64,000 nt of DNA from Flabesymbios commensalis (Eukaryota > Annelida > Polychaeta > Terebellida > Flabelligeridae): positions 20,840,553 to 20,904,552 of the forward strand of contig OZ024915.1 in assembly GCA_964017125.1 (NCBI GenBank), given 5' to 3'. The position numbers were made by a program, and so were the translations under genes. Of this stretch, positions 11,906 to 23,292 are shown piece by piece. Under the pieces are notes generated by a model. It saw only the letters and a list, made by a program, of their open reading frames with translations. It searched no databases and was not told the DNA's origin. Numbering within the stretch: the stretch's first letter is position 1; each line of letters starts with the position of its first letter.

Positions 11906-12602
11906 GATATAGACTCTCAAACTTTCCCAAGAATTTCTAAGAAAACGATATTTGGAGAAATGCTTTAAAGGAGATTGTATATGGCATAGAACAATGTAAG
12001 ACTATTCATTCTATTCGCAGTGACAAAAACTCATAAAACCTAGCCCAAATATTATTGTCAACAGAGAGACAAGTCAATATGTATTCTGGGCACACTGAAT
12101 GCGATTCCATTTGACAAACAAATATATATATATACTCCGTGGAAGTCCGAAGTCTAAAATTCCAGTTCAGAATGGCTGCCAGAAAACTCATACGCGAAAT
12201 TCGAATCAATCTGTCATAATAAAAATAACCCAACAAAATTCGATATAGGCTCTCAAACTTTCCCAATAATTTCTAAGAAAATGATATTTGGAGAAATGCT
12301 TTAAAGGAGATTGTACATGGCATAGAACAATGTAAGACTATTCATTCTATTCGCAGTGACAAAAACTCATAAAACCTAGCCCAAATATTATTGTCAATAG
12401 AGAGACAAGTCAATATGTATTCTGGGCACACTGAATGCGATTCCATTTGACAAACAAATATATATATATACTCCGTGGGGACTTCTGAAATTTGAAGTCT
12501 GAAGTCCGAAGTCTAAAATTCCAGTTCAGAATGGCTGCCAGAAAACTCATACGCGAAATTCGAATCAATCTGTCATAATAAAAATAACCCAACAAAATTC
12601 GA
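11906..12602. repeat. Tandem duplication of ~336 bp
   Basis: Unit 1 is about 11906-12241 and unit 2 about 12242-12602. Both begin GATATAG(A/G)CTCTCAAAC and contain ATTCATTCTATTCGCAGTG and a (TA)n tract before CTCCGTGG. Unit 2 carries about 25 extra bases (a GAAGTCTGAAGTCCGAAGTC-type expansion). The start of each unit is LINE-derived. Confidence 0.8.
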
Positions 12603-13083
12603 AATGGCGGCCACAAAAACTCTAGCCCAAATATTATTGTTACTTGAAAAATCACAATTCATGTCAAGTTTTTTTTAGTAGCTAATTGTGATTCAATTTT
12701 AAAATAAATTATCTTGCAAAGATACTGAATACAAGGCTTATAGTTATCAGCCTTACTTTATTGAAAGCTACAAATAATTAAAATTAACATGAAATAAAAT
12801 TCATGCTGAGCAATCAGACGGTTGTCGCTTGTGTTCAAGCAAGCCTGAAGGCGCGACGTCCACCATATAGGGCCCATGGCATTTTAATGCCTTACCAAGA
12901 CTGCCAGATCACAAGGGTGCAGGGCGTTCAGCTCACAAGGACCATGGAGGTTACAATTTCTTATCCAGATAATTATTGTTTGTTGTTTGTGGGCATTCAA
13001 GCGTGGAGGCGCGACTTTCACAGTAGGTGTGAATGCTCTCTCAGTGATCCAAGAGGCTTGAAAAATTAACCTTTGATGAACCA
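12603..13083. other. Noncoding stretch
   Basis: AT-rich sequence with no recognisable gene or repeat. A short open frame at 12803-13069 has no family features. Confidence 0.35.
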
Positions 13084-13277
13084 GGTGGTCCGCTTAGCGA
13101 GTTTCGAGACTGGTTTTGTGCAAAAAAAGTGGTCCGAGTCCCGAATAGCGGGGGTGGTCCACTAAAGGGTAATCCTTAATCATTACGTCAATGGGAAAAA
13201 CTTTAAAACTGGACAAAAGTGGTCCGAGACGCGAGGTGGTCCGCTTATTGAGGTGGTCCGGAACCGAGGTTATACTG
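13084..13277 (-). mobile_element. pogo/Tigger-like transposon end
   Basis: Read on the minus strand, the segment starts CAGTATAACCTCGGTTCC right after a TA (13278-13279). It continues with repeated GGACCACC words (13085-13260). Tips of the form CAGTA-AACCTC next to TA are typical of pogo/Tigger members of the Tc1/mariner superfamily. The other terminal repeat and any transposase are absent, so this is a solo end or a deleted MITE. Confidence 0.5.
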
Positions 13278-13600
13278 TATATTTGTTTGTCAAATTGAAA
13301 AAACATTTAGAGGGCCCCCAATAAACACATTTATTTGTCTCTTTGTTGACTGGATGTTGTATCACTGTCTGTGATGCTGGCCCGCCATTAAAACAACATT
13401 GGATCGACGTTTCGTGTTTGCTGAAATTACAACCGTTATTTCAATTGTCAAAACTAGCAATTAAAAGATTGCTACTGACCATTGTCAACACTCAACGTTG
13501 GTTCAATGGTGGGCATTCGTCTGCAAGACTGGCCCTACATTGAAAATGCAATTTAATTATCCAATCTAGCATTTAAAGTGTTAATAGGGCGACCCAGCCC
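13278..13600. other. Noncoding stretch with decayed hairpin-repeat pieces
   Basis: Around 13360-13430 and 13480-13530 there are words of the GACGTT-hairpin family (GATGCTGGCCCGCC, AACATTGGATCGACG, TCGTGTTTGCTG). They are too decayed to bound. Confidence 0.35.
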
Positions 13601-13698
13601 CCCAGCAAACACGAGACATTAACCCAATGCTGGTTTAATATTGGGCCACCGTGCATTAACCAATATTAAATCAACATTATTGCCTCGTGTTTGCTGGG
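13601..13698. repeat. GACGTT-hairpin repeat
   Basis: It starts CCCAGCAAACACGAGACATT, ends GTGTTTGCTGGG, and is palindromic with the internal words CCAATGCTGG / CCAATATTAAA. A clear member of the window-wide family. Confidence 0.75.
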
Positions 13699-14199
13699 CT
13701 GAACACACTGAACACACTGCATATAATGGTTTTACCCGCCATTCAAATGACATGAAAATTAAAAAAAAAATTCGCCCTCAAATGTAATTAGTACAAAATC
13801 TACAATAGGTAACTATATCATACAGTCATGTGACTAACGTAATTGTGTGTGTGATTATGGTACACAAAACAGCTTTTAAAAATATTTAAAACTCGAGAAA
13901 TTATCAGCCTCTGAAAATGGAGAAAAAACTGAAAAGCTAAAATGACAATCCCTCATTCAATAGAGATACCTCTTTTTGAAGGAAGTTACCTCCGTTTGGA
14001 GACACGAAAATTCGGATTAAACTCTCCCGATCTCTTAAGAAAGTCATAGCATAAATCCTCAATACCCAGGCTTGAAGTCGATTGTCTGAAAACTTGGACA
14101 CAGAAATTTGGACACAGAGGAATAAAAAGAAGCTAGAACCATTACAAACATGATATGTTTGGGCAAACATGATAATTGGTCAATAAACACTTGGTCAGG
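13699..14199. other. Noncoding stretch
   Basis: No recognisable gene or repeat apart from the edge of the LINE relic at 14200. Confidence 0.35.
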
Positions 14200-15185
14200 G
14201 CTTTATCACTGTATATTGGTGCGCTCTATGGACCACCAGATACAGATTCTAATTATCTAGCACAATTAGACACATCACTCAGTAGGCTGACACATAAAAA
14301 TAACTGTAATGTATGGTTAGAAAGAGATTTCACTGCTCAACATGTGAAATGGGAAACCCAGAAGGTCAAAAAAAAGTCAGGCGGTGAAAAGGCCCTCTAC
14401 CAACAGCTAGTTGACATATCCCTGGACCATAATCTAGAACAAGTCGTGGACATCCCAGCACAGGGTGAGAACATATCGAATCTCATGTTCAGAAATAATA
14501 AACCAGGGTTGAATAAAGTATCAACATCATTGGGAAAAGCTGAATCATGATATGATTTATGCGTAGGTAGACATCACTGTACTCTGCCCTCATAAACCTG
14601 TAAGGAAATACAACTTCTCACTTGTTGTATTTTTCGTCATTTGAAGCTGGAAATTGCGTTAGCAATTCCAGCTTCAAATGACGATAAATAGAACTACAAC
14701 TTCTCACTTGTTAGAGAACAATTTTCACACCACCCCTAACGCAAGGAAAAGGCCCGCTGTTAATTTGCACACCACCCTTAGCTAGAGATGTAGGTCAGCT
14801 AAAGTGAGGGTCGTCTTACAACAGAACAGTATTGCGCCTGTGTTGCAAGTGTTTGAGGCTGCCTGTGCAGCACGTGTCGAGCCGACATCGGCGCCATTTT
14901 AATAGACTAACGACAGGCTTTTAAAGACTAGGTCAGGCTGCGGTTACTGAAACTTCTATTTTGGGTAAGTGCATGGAGAACTTTATTCTGAGCGGCATCT
15001 CAACCCATTTGGACACAAATACAATTTTAAATCCGCTACAACATGGCTTTATGAAACGTCTATCATGTGACAGCCAATTACTGTCACTATTCCACGACTT
15101 AGACAGTGTGCCGACTGAAACAAACATGATAGTGATTGATTTTAGCAATGAATTAAAACGTCTCCAATTTTTAACGGAATATTAG
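14200..15185 (+). pseudogene. CR1/Jockey-like LINE relic (endonuclease and RT pieces)
   Basis: Frame 14200-14550 gives YGPPDTDSNYLAQLDTSLSRL, a GDFN-like ERDFTAQHVKWET region, and EQVVDIPAQGENISNLMF. This is the second half of an EEP endonuclease in the CR1/Jockey group. After a 68-bp hairpin insertion (14627-14694), a reverse-transcriptase piece (14961-15185) shows LDTNTILNPLQHGFMK, the counterpart of the LxxxQxGFRK region, then MIVIDFSNELKR, the counterpart of the first catalytic-Asp motif (DFSKAFD). The second Asp motif (FADD) and everything after it are missing. Several frame changes show it is dead. It is more decayed than the LINE at 27021-41442. Confidence 0.7.
14627..14694. repeat. 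68-bp hairpin insertion flanked by an 18-bp direct repeat
   Basis: TACAACTTCTCACTTGTT occurs at 14609-14626 and again at 14695-14712. Between them is a hairpin with arms CGTCATTTGAAGCTGG / CCAGCTTCAAATGACG around GCGTTAGC. The direct repeat looks like a long target-site duplication of LINE coding sequence. Confidence 0.75.
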
Positions 15186-16784
15186 TAATATTAGTAAACT
15201 TGCGAAAGATTACAAAAAAACGACATAATTTCATTTTTGGAGAATCTTTCACTTTTAATGATACCCACAGCATCATTTAAACCTGTGAGTAGGTGGAAAA
15301 TAAAATAATTAGATTGTATAAAGTTCAAGATCACAAGAGGGCAAGATGTAGCATAATATGATCCCTGATCAAAATTCAGCACCCCTAAGAATTTAAAGGT
15401 TTTCGATTTCCAGGGGAATTATAATTTAATCCTTTAAGTGCTCCATTCTATTAAAGTATGTCTTATAAGAACATTTAAGAAACAATAGGGATCACAATAT
15501 ATTTTATTTTATATTCAATATTAGTAATATTAGTAAACTAGCCATAATTTCTATTAAACTGCCGTAAATTCACATTTTTATAGGATTTGTAATATATGAT
15601 AATTAAAGATAATGTTATATACCCCTATAAAGGGTAATGTGGCAATTAGGAATTCCAAAAACCGCAAGCCAATAATATTGAAGGCCCCCTAATACACATA
15701 ACACAGGATGCTGCATCTGAGCCAAAATGCAAAGGAAATTTGTTAATTCCTGGTGTTCTGTTGGCATGGATGTTATCCCAAGTGCAACCATTAGCGTCCC
15801 AGCAAAAACTGCATCTTTGACTTTTTTGTTATCTAATGTTTCTCTGCCATCGACAATTTTTGGTCAACATGCTAACGCTTCACACTCGCTCCCGTTGGCT
15901 GGATTGACGTTCAGCTCATGGTAAAGCTTAGATTTAGTGCCGATTGAATTTTCAATATTACTGGCCAGTAGCATTGATTACCACATAAATAAATGCGTAG
16001 GGGGGGGGGGGGCGCTATCAGACATCAGAAAAACCAAAGAAGCCCTATCCCCAAATTACTGCCAATGAAGGCAGTCACGACACAATTTCATTTCCAATGC
16101 TAGATAACACAACTGGGATATCAGGGACATTGGCATGTGAACCAAATAAGTCCAATAGAAAGGTAATTTAAATGGGTTGTCAAGTTATCAAAACCAACAC
16201 ACTGTATGAGGTACCATAACAAGACATTTGCATGTGATGAATGCCTTTCCATTGGAGTTGATCCGGGTAAAAGAAAGTGAATAAACAATGCCTCCATGGA
16301 GCGCCTTTAATTATTGGTTACAGACGGACATTTCTCCCGAAAAACCGGTGAATTTCCACCAGTTGTGACATAATATTCCATAGTGTACATTAAATAACAT
16401 TTAAATCAATTTGACCAATCTCGTGTCTGCTACATATGATGAGGGTGTATATGATTATATGTTGCCTGTAAAATAATTGTGAATTCAGCAGTTTCAGCCT
16501 TGGTATTGACTGTTGTGTTTAAGCTCGTTCCATCTCATTAATATTGTATATATTCTCCATTCGCAATGGTAATGGGGCTGAGAACATTTTGGCATATTCA
16601 AAATCTATAGGGAGAATGACTTATCTGGGATAAAGGTCACGAAAACAAAACTATGTACATGTATCAGAGAAGAAATTAGATGAGAGTAAAGAACATGCAC
16701 ATATACATATTAAAGATATATATATATATCTATATAGATATAGATATATATAAATATTGATATATCAAACATAACGAGCAATAC
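15186..16784. other. Noncoding stretch downstream of the host exons
   Basis: No exon completing the lectin domain was recognised on the minus strand. The word ATATTAGTAATATTAGTAAACT occurs at about 15177 and 15518. A 13-base G run lies at 16000-16012 and a (TA)n tract near 16716-16755. The minus strand of 15720-15965 has a coding-like look but no firm family. Confidence 0.4.
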
Positions 16785-16947
16785 TTGTATGTCAGTTTTC
16801 ATTCCTAGAAAGATTACTCCACCAAATTCATGATCATGTGGAAAGTCATTGAACCTCAAACCATAGTATTCAACTTGATCTGTATACTGCAGCAGAGTCA
16901 GGTTTTCTGACTCACAATGACGTCGAGCTTCATTCCATGACGACAAT
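16785..16947 (-). CDS. Host gene exon 2: first half of a C-type lectin domain
   Basis: The exon begins after an acceptor (TTGTATAATCAG then ATTGTCG) at 16947 and ends before a GT at 16784-16783. That is 163 bases, entering in phase 2 and leaving in phase 0. It encodes SSWNEARRHCESENLTLLQ, then a stretch up to GGVIFLGMKTDIQ. The SWNEAxxxCxxxxxxL pattern and the FLGMK strand are the hallmark of the N-terminal half of C-type lectin-like domains. The C-terminal half, with the WxW/WND and last two cysteines, should lie on a further exon that I could not find in 13000-16780. Joining to exon 1 restores an Arg codon split 2+1 across the intron, which supports the splice. The minus-strand frame past the donor hits AT repeats and is not coding. 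Confidence 0.75.
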
Positions 16948-17070
16948 CTGATTATACAAAAAAAAACAGATTATGTTTTTAATCGATTTTGAAATATTAG
17001 ATTCGTGAATGGTTATTTTAAGAAACTATAGGTTATATATATGGATAATACTGATATTTGCAATAATTAC

Positions 17071-19274
17071 CTTGAACCATAGTAATGTAAGGATGGCTTG
17101 GGATTACGTCCGCTGTCTTTATGCGTTAATTTGTGGCTATATATTTTTAACACACAGTGCATGTGTTGAGGACATAGTTTGTCTGGTGTTAATATTGACA
17201 CCCTGAAACCTTTGTGATAACGACCTGTGGACGTTTTATGTCCAACACGTGTTGTATATTCAAATACCGTTTTTTCATCTCCCCTCTTCACGAATGTGCT
17301 GTATTTATAATTTCTACATTCCATGGGACATTTCTCGTATTCCACGTGTATATCATTCCCAGGGTGCACATTGCCTTTCTTTGTAAGTCGTCTGTCTGTA
17401 TATATGAAGTTTGCATAAGGTTTGATCCCAGTCGTACGACCAGTTGGTCTGAATAATTGGGGGCGTTTTATGCAGTAGCCCGACAAAATAGGAATATAAT
17501 TTGCAGCAAAGACTTTTATACCTTTACCTTTTTTGACAATGCAGGCTGATACTTTGATAATTACAGCTAATTGTAACCTAGTCGATTTGGGTGTACATAT
17601 GTATGGTAAAGATATATTGGCACTCTCTAAATATACAAACGGCTTGAAAAAAATATTATTTAAAAATGGTCTCGTTTTGTTGTCTACAGTGTTTTCTAGA
17701 TGGAGAGGCCAATTTTTTAATGATATTGTATCGATTGAGAGATTTGCATTATTTTGCTCCATATCAGCATATTCCGGTTCACATGGACTTAAGGTATGTA
17801 AAGGTTTAATTTCTATGTAAGCAGGTCCAATAGCTCGAGGACCCAATTTAATATTAAATAAAGGCTGATTTTCTGTAACTAAAGGTGGAGCCAAGAATAT
17901 CTTGCAAGCATGTGTCAAGAAATATTCAAAGTGTTGATACAATGGCTCGTTTAGTAACATGGAAGGTTCGGCACGATAAGATTTGCAATTTGATCTTTGC
18001 ATCAAACCCGTGAAGTTTCCATGTGAATACCCTACAAACCAAATCAATATGACGTTAATTACTTTGTCCCCAGTGTAGATGTCGTAATCGTCAAGGGACT
18101 CACAGAAACTATGCTCTTTCATCCTACCGTGAAATTGTACCAGTAATCCGCCATATTGACATACTGAATCTGATAAATCCGTCACCATATTAGGACCAGC
18201 AAATACGAAAGTTTTCACCATTATCTTGTGAAATTGATGCATAGAATGAAAACTATCAATACAAACAGTATTCTTCCAGATGTTAGACTTTGCTACAATG
18301 ACATCTCTTTTGTGATTTGCACATGATGAAATATCCCGTATATTTCCAGCGGTTGTAATTTGTAATGGCAAATATTTTATGTCAACATCGAATAATATCA
18401 CATGTATAAATGCCCAATATGCTGATGTTTCAATTTGCAAATCTATCGTGTGTGAATCTTTAGATTCTAGAATGATAGGTGATAAAGAGCCAGGTCCATC
18501 ACGAATGATAAGCTGACCTTCGGAATTTGTGTTTGAATGAACACGTATTTTGATATAAGTATCTGGGTGTGACATTATATAATATTCATAGGAAATGATG
18601 TTCACTCTAGAGTATGGACTTGTAATATTAAAAGACAAGAAGTCGTCATTGTAGATGTTCAATACGGATGATATATCAGAAATCCAGTTAGTGTGAAAGC
18701 TGCTGTAATAAACTTGTAAAACATACTTTTTATATTTTGTTATGGTCAGATGTAAAACTAAAGTATCGCCTTTTGTGATGATGCTCCAGGGAATACGTGT
18801 ACCACAATAGGATTCACTTTCAAACTTTGGAGAGCTGAGCACTACGCCATGCTGGTGACAGGACACATAACTTCCCAAGAAAAAACGAAACTGTAGAAAA
18901 TTCATATGTATATTGTGATTTTGTGTCGCCTGGATTAAAATATCTTCCTTCAAAGATAGTATTGGTTTTCCCCGTATCGAAATAGATCCACAATATGCGC
19001 CATTCTGCAGCGGTTGAAATGCATCCCTAATCAGCCCGCGGGAATATTTGATAGGATCTTTAAAAATACAATGCAAAAGTTTATACTTCACACATAAGAA
19101 TCCATGTGTAAACATCGCCTTTACTGACAAATGTGGTGTTTGACTAAAACATATGCTGTAGTCATTGAGAACCAGTATCTTCTGTGGCGTGTAGCTTTTT
19201 AAAGAACCTTTTATATAACAATAACCCTGCGGCATCAATGTGAAACACAAAACACACCAGATGAAAATACGCAT
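17071..19274 (-). CDS. Host gene exon 1: large secreted CUB-like / C-type lectin protein
   Basis: The ATG at 19274 opens about 734 codons to a donor at 17070-17069 (CAAG then GTAATT). Residues 1-19 (MRIFIWCVLCFTLMPQGYC) form a clear signal peptide, so I prefer this ATG to the in-frame TTG upstream. The mature part is Cys-rich and beta-strand-like. It has at least two CUB-like stretches (SYCGTRIPWSIITKGDTLVL, and IKIRVHSN with IIRDGPG), and later CQYGGLLVQF and IWFVGYSHGNFTGL. Such multi-CUB-like proteins ending in a lectin domain occur as uncharacterised secreted proteins in marine invertebrates; I cannot assign a function or symbol. A secreted recognition or matrix role is inference. The exon is fully open, with no sign of decay, and is the only convincing host gene in the window. 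Confidence 0.75.
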
Positions 19275-19395
19275 GGTTATATAAGGAAGCAGCAAACACT
19301 CCTATATATAAAACTATTTTTGAATATTAGACATCAGACTAAAGTCAGTCAATTCACGTATATCTCAGTCGAATCTAAATCAGCGATGTCAACAT

Positions 19396-19758
19396 CTTCA
19401 TGATATATATTGTCCTTAGTCTGTTAGTTTTATTCTTCAGAAATTAATTGCTTTTGTCTGATACATTGCGCCATTTTTAAGATTTGTTTGATTTCATTAA
19501 TCCTAAGTCATTAATCATTTTACTACGAAGAGTTCCAATTTAATTAAAACACACTTCTGTATGTTATTAATATATATGGTATAATATATATTATCCTTTG
19601 GTCTGTTAGTTGTTTCTTCAAAATTAATTGCAACTTTTGTCTGATACATTGCTATATTTTTATGGTTTGTTTAATTTAATTAATTCTAAGTCATTAATCA
19701 TGTTACTACGAAAAGTTACATAATATTTAAAACGCACGTCTGTGTGTTATTAAATACG
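19396..19758. repeat. Two-copy direct repeat upstream of the host gene
   Basis: Units of about 182 bases (19396-19578 and 19579-19758) share GTCTGTTAGTT, TTGTCTGATACATTGC, CTAAGTCATTAATCAT and TACTACGAA in the same order. Identity is moderate. It lies about 120 bases upstream of the start codon on the minus strand, so it may fall in the 5' regulatory region. That role is not shown. Confidence 0.75.
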
Positions 19759-22079
19759 TTTTTCAATAAATTAACTGAACCAATAATTACTTTTGAAGAT
19801 GAATGATAAATTAACTGTCCGATACTGGAACTAATCTACTGAAAAGAGCAGGAAATTAATTTTGGTTTTAAGGGACCACAATTTATCTGTAAAACCCAGC
19901 AGCTCGTTGACTTTTCAGAGTGTGTATTTTATTAATTAATTAAATAATAATTAGATGCCGAATTTCCCAAATCACAGAAGTAATTATGCAAAACGTTCTG
20001 AGAAGGGCACGCTCTTTATAATAAATGACTGAAAGATATAGAAATATACTTGTCTACCCCTCAACTGTCAACACCTTCAGTGAGATGAATTAAATTATTT
20101 TTGTTTCTCTTGATTTATGACCGTAGTATAGTCATAAAACGATTATTAAAATAAGTAAATTAAACTCATATCTGTAGGTTTCAGCCACTTGAGGTTGTGG
20201 CTCGCGGTAGCGAGACACAACTTCAAGTGGGTAGAAATTTAAATTATTTAATTTAGCAGTATAAGGGTTAATGAGACAACAATTTCGACCTATCTCATTC
20301 ATAACTACTATTTTCTACTTTTCTTACAATAATATTAAAATGCAAATTATCTATATCAGTACACTGCTGTGTTATTCGTCTTCTCTCGTGCTATTAAGAT
20401 AACTTTAATAAAAAATGTGGAGCTAAATCGATATACTACATAGAGGTATAGGCCTAATAAATATATACATGTATTTTTATTCCGTAAAACAGATAGAATC
20501 ATATTTGAGATATAAATATTTGCTGAATGTATTAAAATCATATTTGCATTGATTAGTGCAGATAATGCTATGCGTTTTTTCAAATATCCTTTTGTTATAT
20601 CATTGCCTATGATCATGGCAAATAAGGAATTAGGCCACAAATCACGGATAATTTCGGACGTTTAAGCGTGATTAATCATGTTTTGTATTTACTTCCACAG
20701 TTGTTATATGTACATGTTTCGGTCTGTACAAGGGGGGGGGGGGGCTAGTTTTGTAAAATGACAGGTTATTTGGAAATTATACACGCTAACTGCACTTACC
20801 CCTAATCACCATGCTGAAATATTTTTGTATAAACCATAGAGACCAAAGGGTTTTTTCAATTTAAAATCTTCATAAATGTCTTAGTTAGCTCTTTCCGCTT
20901 CATTTGAATATCTATGCTATGGGTCTACGACCATTATAAATATTTTATTCATTTCAATGCGGGGACCGTCTTTATACGTCAAAATCTTTGAAAGTTTTAG
21001 TAAATTTAACCCGGCCAGATGCTGGCAGCAGCATATGTTCTTTTTTTATTATCCCACTTTTGCACAAACATGCTGTGTACCAGATAACAATAGCTAGTAC
21101 AACAAATGGATTATAGTTATTTTGTTCTGTTAACCCTCTGCGTCTCAATAAGACATCGTATTCCATGTCAATAATTATTATTTGTTGTAAAACTTATTAT
21201 GCATTGAGAATTACTTTAAATCCGATAAAGGTCAGTTGCAACATCACCTTCCCATAAAGTGGAATGTTGTGTTGTATAATTATAACAAAATATGCGCATT
21301 TCACGTACACACATATTTAAACAATTATCATAATTATGTACAATAGTTACAATAACTAAAATAGAACTTTGGTACATTAAAGATTTTAGATCCTAAGCCT
21401 CTGATATGGTAGTAGGAGGTTGCGAGCTCGAATCGCCACTGCCACTTGACTGGATATACACGTATACCGGATCCACTCCTGCCGCCCTTGGTAGTCTTGA
21501 TTATGTCGGGACAGGGCTGATAATAATGTGTCTCATGATAAATTGGTACAGTATGTCTTGTATGGTAGGCCTATGTGTGGCTGTTTCTGTATTACGAGTA
21601 GCAATAAAATACATAATTATTAATAATTACATTCAGACAAGATAATACTCACATGCATATTATACAACAATATGTGCATTTTCAACTACATTCGTAAAAC
21701 ACGTGACTCTTGATAAGGACTTTGGTGATATACATATCACAAAAAATAGCTATAGTATATATCGACGTTGGAGAATTAAGGGACGATTAATCGTCCACTG
21801 GCGACCAAGAGGTGCCAATATCCTACTCCACTTCTCTTCTTTTGTTTCTCTGATAGGCCAAGAGTATTAGGTTTCGTACATGAAAAAATTCATAACAAGC
21901 CTAAAATTTCAGGAAATGTTCAGAGAACGATCCCCTACAACATACTAAAAATCCTCAAAAATCCCCCGTGGGCTTTTTGATAAATTCAAGATGACGTCCA
22001 ATATGGCGGTCGATTTCACATGTTGTTATATCTTGGGTTTAAATTATCATAAAATATCATTAATATGAGTCTTAATATA
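19759..22079. other. Noncoding upstream stretch with repeat relics
   Basis: No coding frame recognised. A hairpin CACTTGAGGTTGTG / CACAACTTCAAGTG near 20188-20231 belongs to the CCCTTTAACCGCC MITE family (compare 56695-56927). Around 20820-20990 the words AAATGTCTTAGTTAG and GGGTCTA.GACCATTAT recall the repeat at 55480-55740. A 13-base G run is at 20732-20744. Around 21395-21560 the sequence CGAGCTCGAATCGCC followed by CCGCCCTTGGTAGTCTTGAT looks like a SINE fragment with a B-box-like word. Confidence 0.4.
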
Positions 22080-22959
22080 TGGGGGTTTTTTTTTTGGGGG
22101 GGGGGGGGCAGGCGAAGAAGTTGATTTCAACAATATTTCAACTTTAAATAATATTTTTAGTGATTTTTTTACATATACATATGAACTTATATTATTAGTG
22201 ACATATTTACTTGCAAGGTCTCAATTAGCAAAATCATAAACGTAGGAAAAAATGTAAAACCTGTTTTTCGTGTAATTTTGGATAAAATATCCATTCCTTG
22301 TATTATTTTCATGATTTAAGGTAATCTTCAATGTCAAATTGTCAATTTCAAGGTCAAGTAATCAAAAATATATTTTTTACCAAATAATATTAGGAACATG
22401 GCTGTAATACCTAATTTTTATGGGATTTCGACAGGAAAATTCATTTATAGTATTATGTTTGTGATTCAAGGTGACTTTCAAGGTCAAAAGGTCAATTTCA
22501 AGATCAAATTTGTAAAATTATTATTTTTAAAAAATAAAAATAGCAGCAAGTGTAATGTTTATTTTTTATGTGATTTTGAATAGAGAATCCATTTGTGGCG
22601 ATTCATTTGGTGATTCCAAAGACATCTTAAATATCAAAAAGTAAATTCCAAGATTTAAATTTAAAGTATGCTTTTTAGCTTGGAGACAGAGCCTCCACGT
22701 TTTTAGGCTGAATTTCATTGCAAATGTCTGTCGTTAAAATGTCGTTAACTCCCGTTCAACATCTGTTATGCCTGTGCAAAGTCAAAAGGCATTATTGGCT
22801 CCCTGGTAAACTAGACGTTTACTGCTTTTTAACTGGCTCTTCCTGCCATAGCGCTGCCAAAAGGCCGTATTTGCTCACTTGTAAAGCAAGTATATACTTC
22901 CTTTATGCTGATGTCACTGCCTCCTTCATTGTGTCAGTGTATGGAGTGCCGGTTACTCT

Positions 22960-23292
22960 CTGCAAAAACAAGACTATTAGCCAATGCTGTTTTACTGCTG
23001 AGCCATTGCGGTAGACAATGGGCCAGCATTAAGCAGTATTGGATGAACGTTTATCGAGTTTGGTCCTATATACTGGTGGACTAATGCTGGGATAATGCTA
23101 GCCGAATGTTGTAAACGTCGGTCCACCATTAGGCTAACATTGTGTCAGCGTCTGGAGTTTGCTGATTGGCTGTGACCAAACCCAGTTAACTTGAAGCATT
23201 GACTCAATGTTGTTTTTATCTCATGCCGACGTCGAAGATGTCGGGCCAACATTGGAACAACACTGGGTCAATGCTTCGTGTTTGCTGTGATA
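22960..23292. repeat. Two decayed GACGTT-hairpin repeats, copy 1
   Basis: CCAATGCTGTTTTACTGC at about 22980 and GGTCCACCATTAGGC near 23120 form one decayed unit. CATTGACTCAATGTTG to CAATGCTTCGTGTTTGCTG (about 23190-23288), with a GACGTCGAAGATGTC centre, forms a second, better unit. The matching region in copy 2 is 42240-42566. Confidence 0.5.

Larger units (their letters stand above)
8654..12602 (+). mobile_element. Decayed plus-strand LINE with nested insertions
   Basis: Fragments in consistent order and strand are: an ORF1-like coiled coil (8654-9670), an endonuclease/exonuclease/phosphatase-type nuclease (about 10700-11480), then a short coding-like piece downstream of a SINE (11815-12000). 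Reverse transcriptase is not seen. Interrupting it are a palindrome (8855-8976), a long-TIR element (9771-10586), a hairpin (11122-11195) and a SINE (11483-11810). The segment 11906-12602 is a tandem duplication of its last visible part. The 5' and 3' ends of the LINE are not defined. Confidence 0.65.

Noticed and set aside
15720-15965. Minus-strand coding-like fragment (KVKDAVFAGTLMVALGI)
   Set aside because: It vaguely recalls the N-terminal part of some transposase-related proteins, but it is short, contains a stop and has no decisive motif. It also does not look like the missing lectin half-domain.
17009-17820. Several plus-strand open frames inside the lectin gene region
   Set aside because: They are antisense to the long minus-strand exon, which has a signal peptide, domain motifs and a consistent splice junction.
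19300-19312. TATATATA just upstream of the host start codon as a TATA box
   Set aside because: It would place the transcription start on or past the ATG at 19274, and the region is AT-rich throughout.
21395-21560. SINE fragment with CGAGCTCGAATCGCC
   Set aside because: There is only one B-box-like word, no A box and no second copy in the window; it is kept as a remark and not as a feature.
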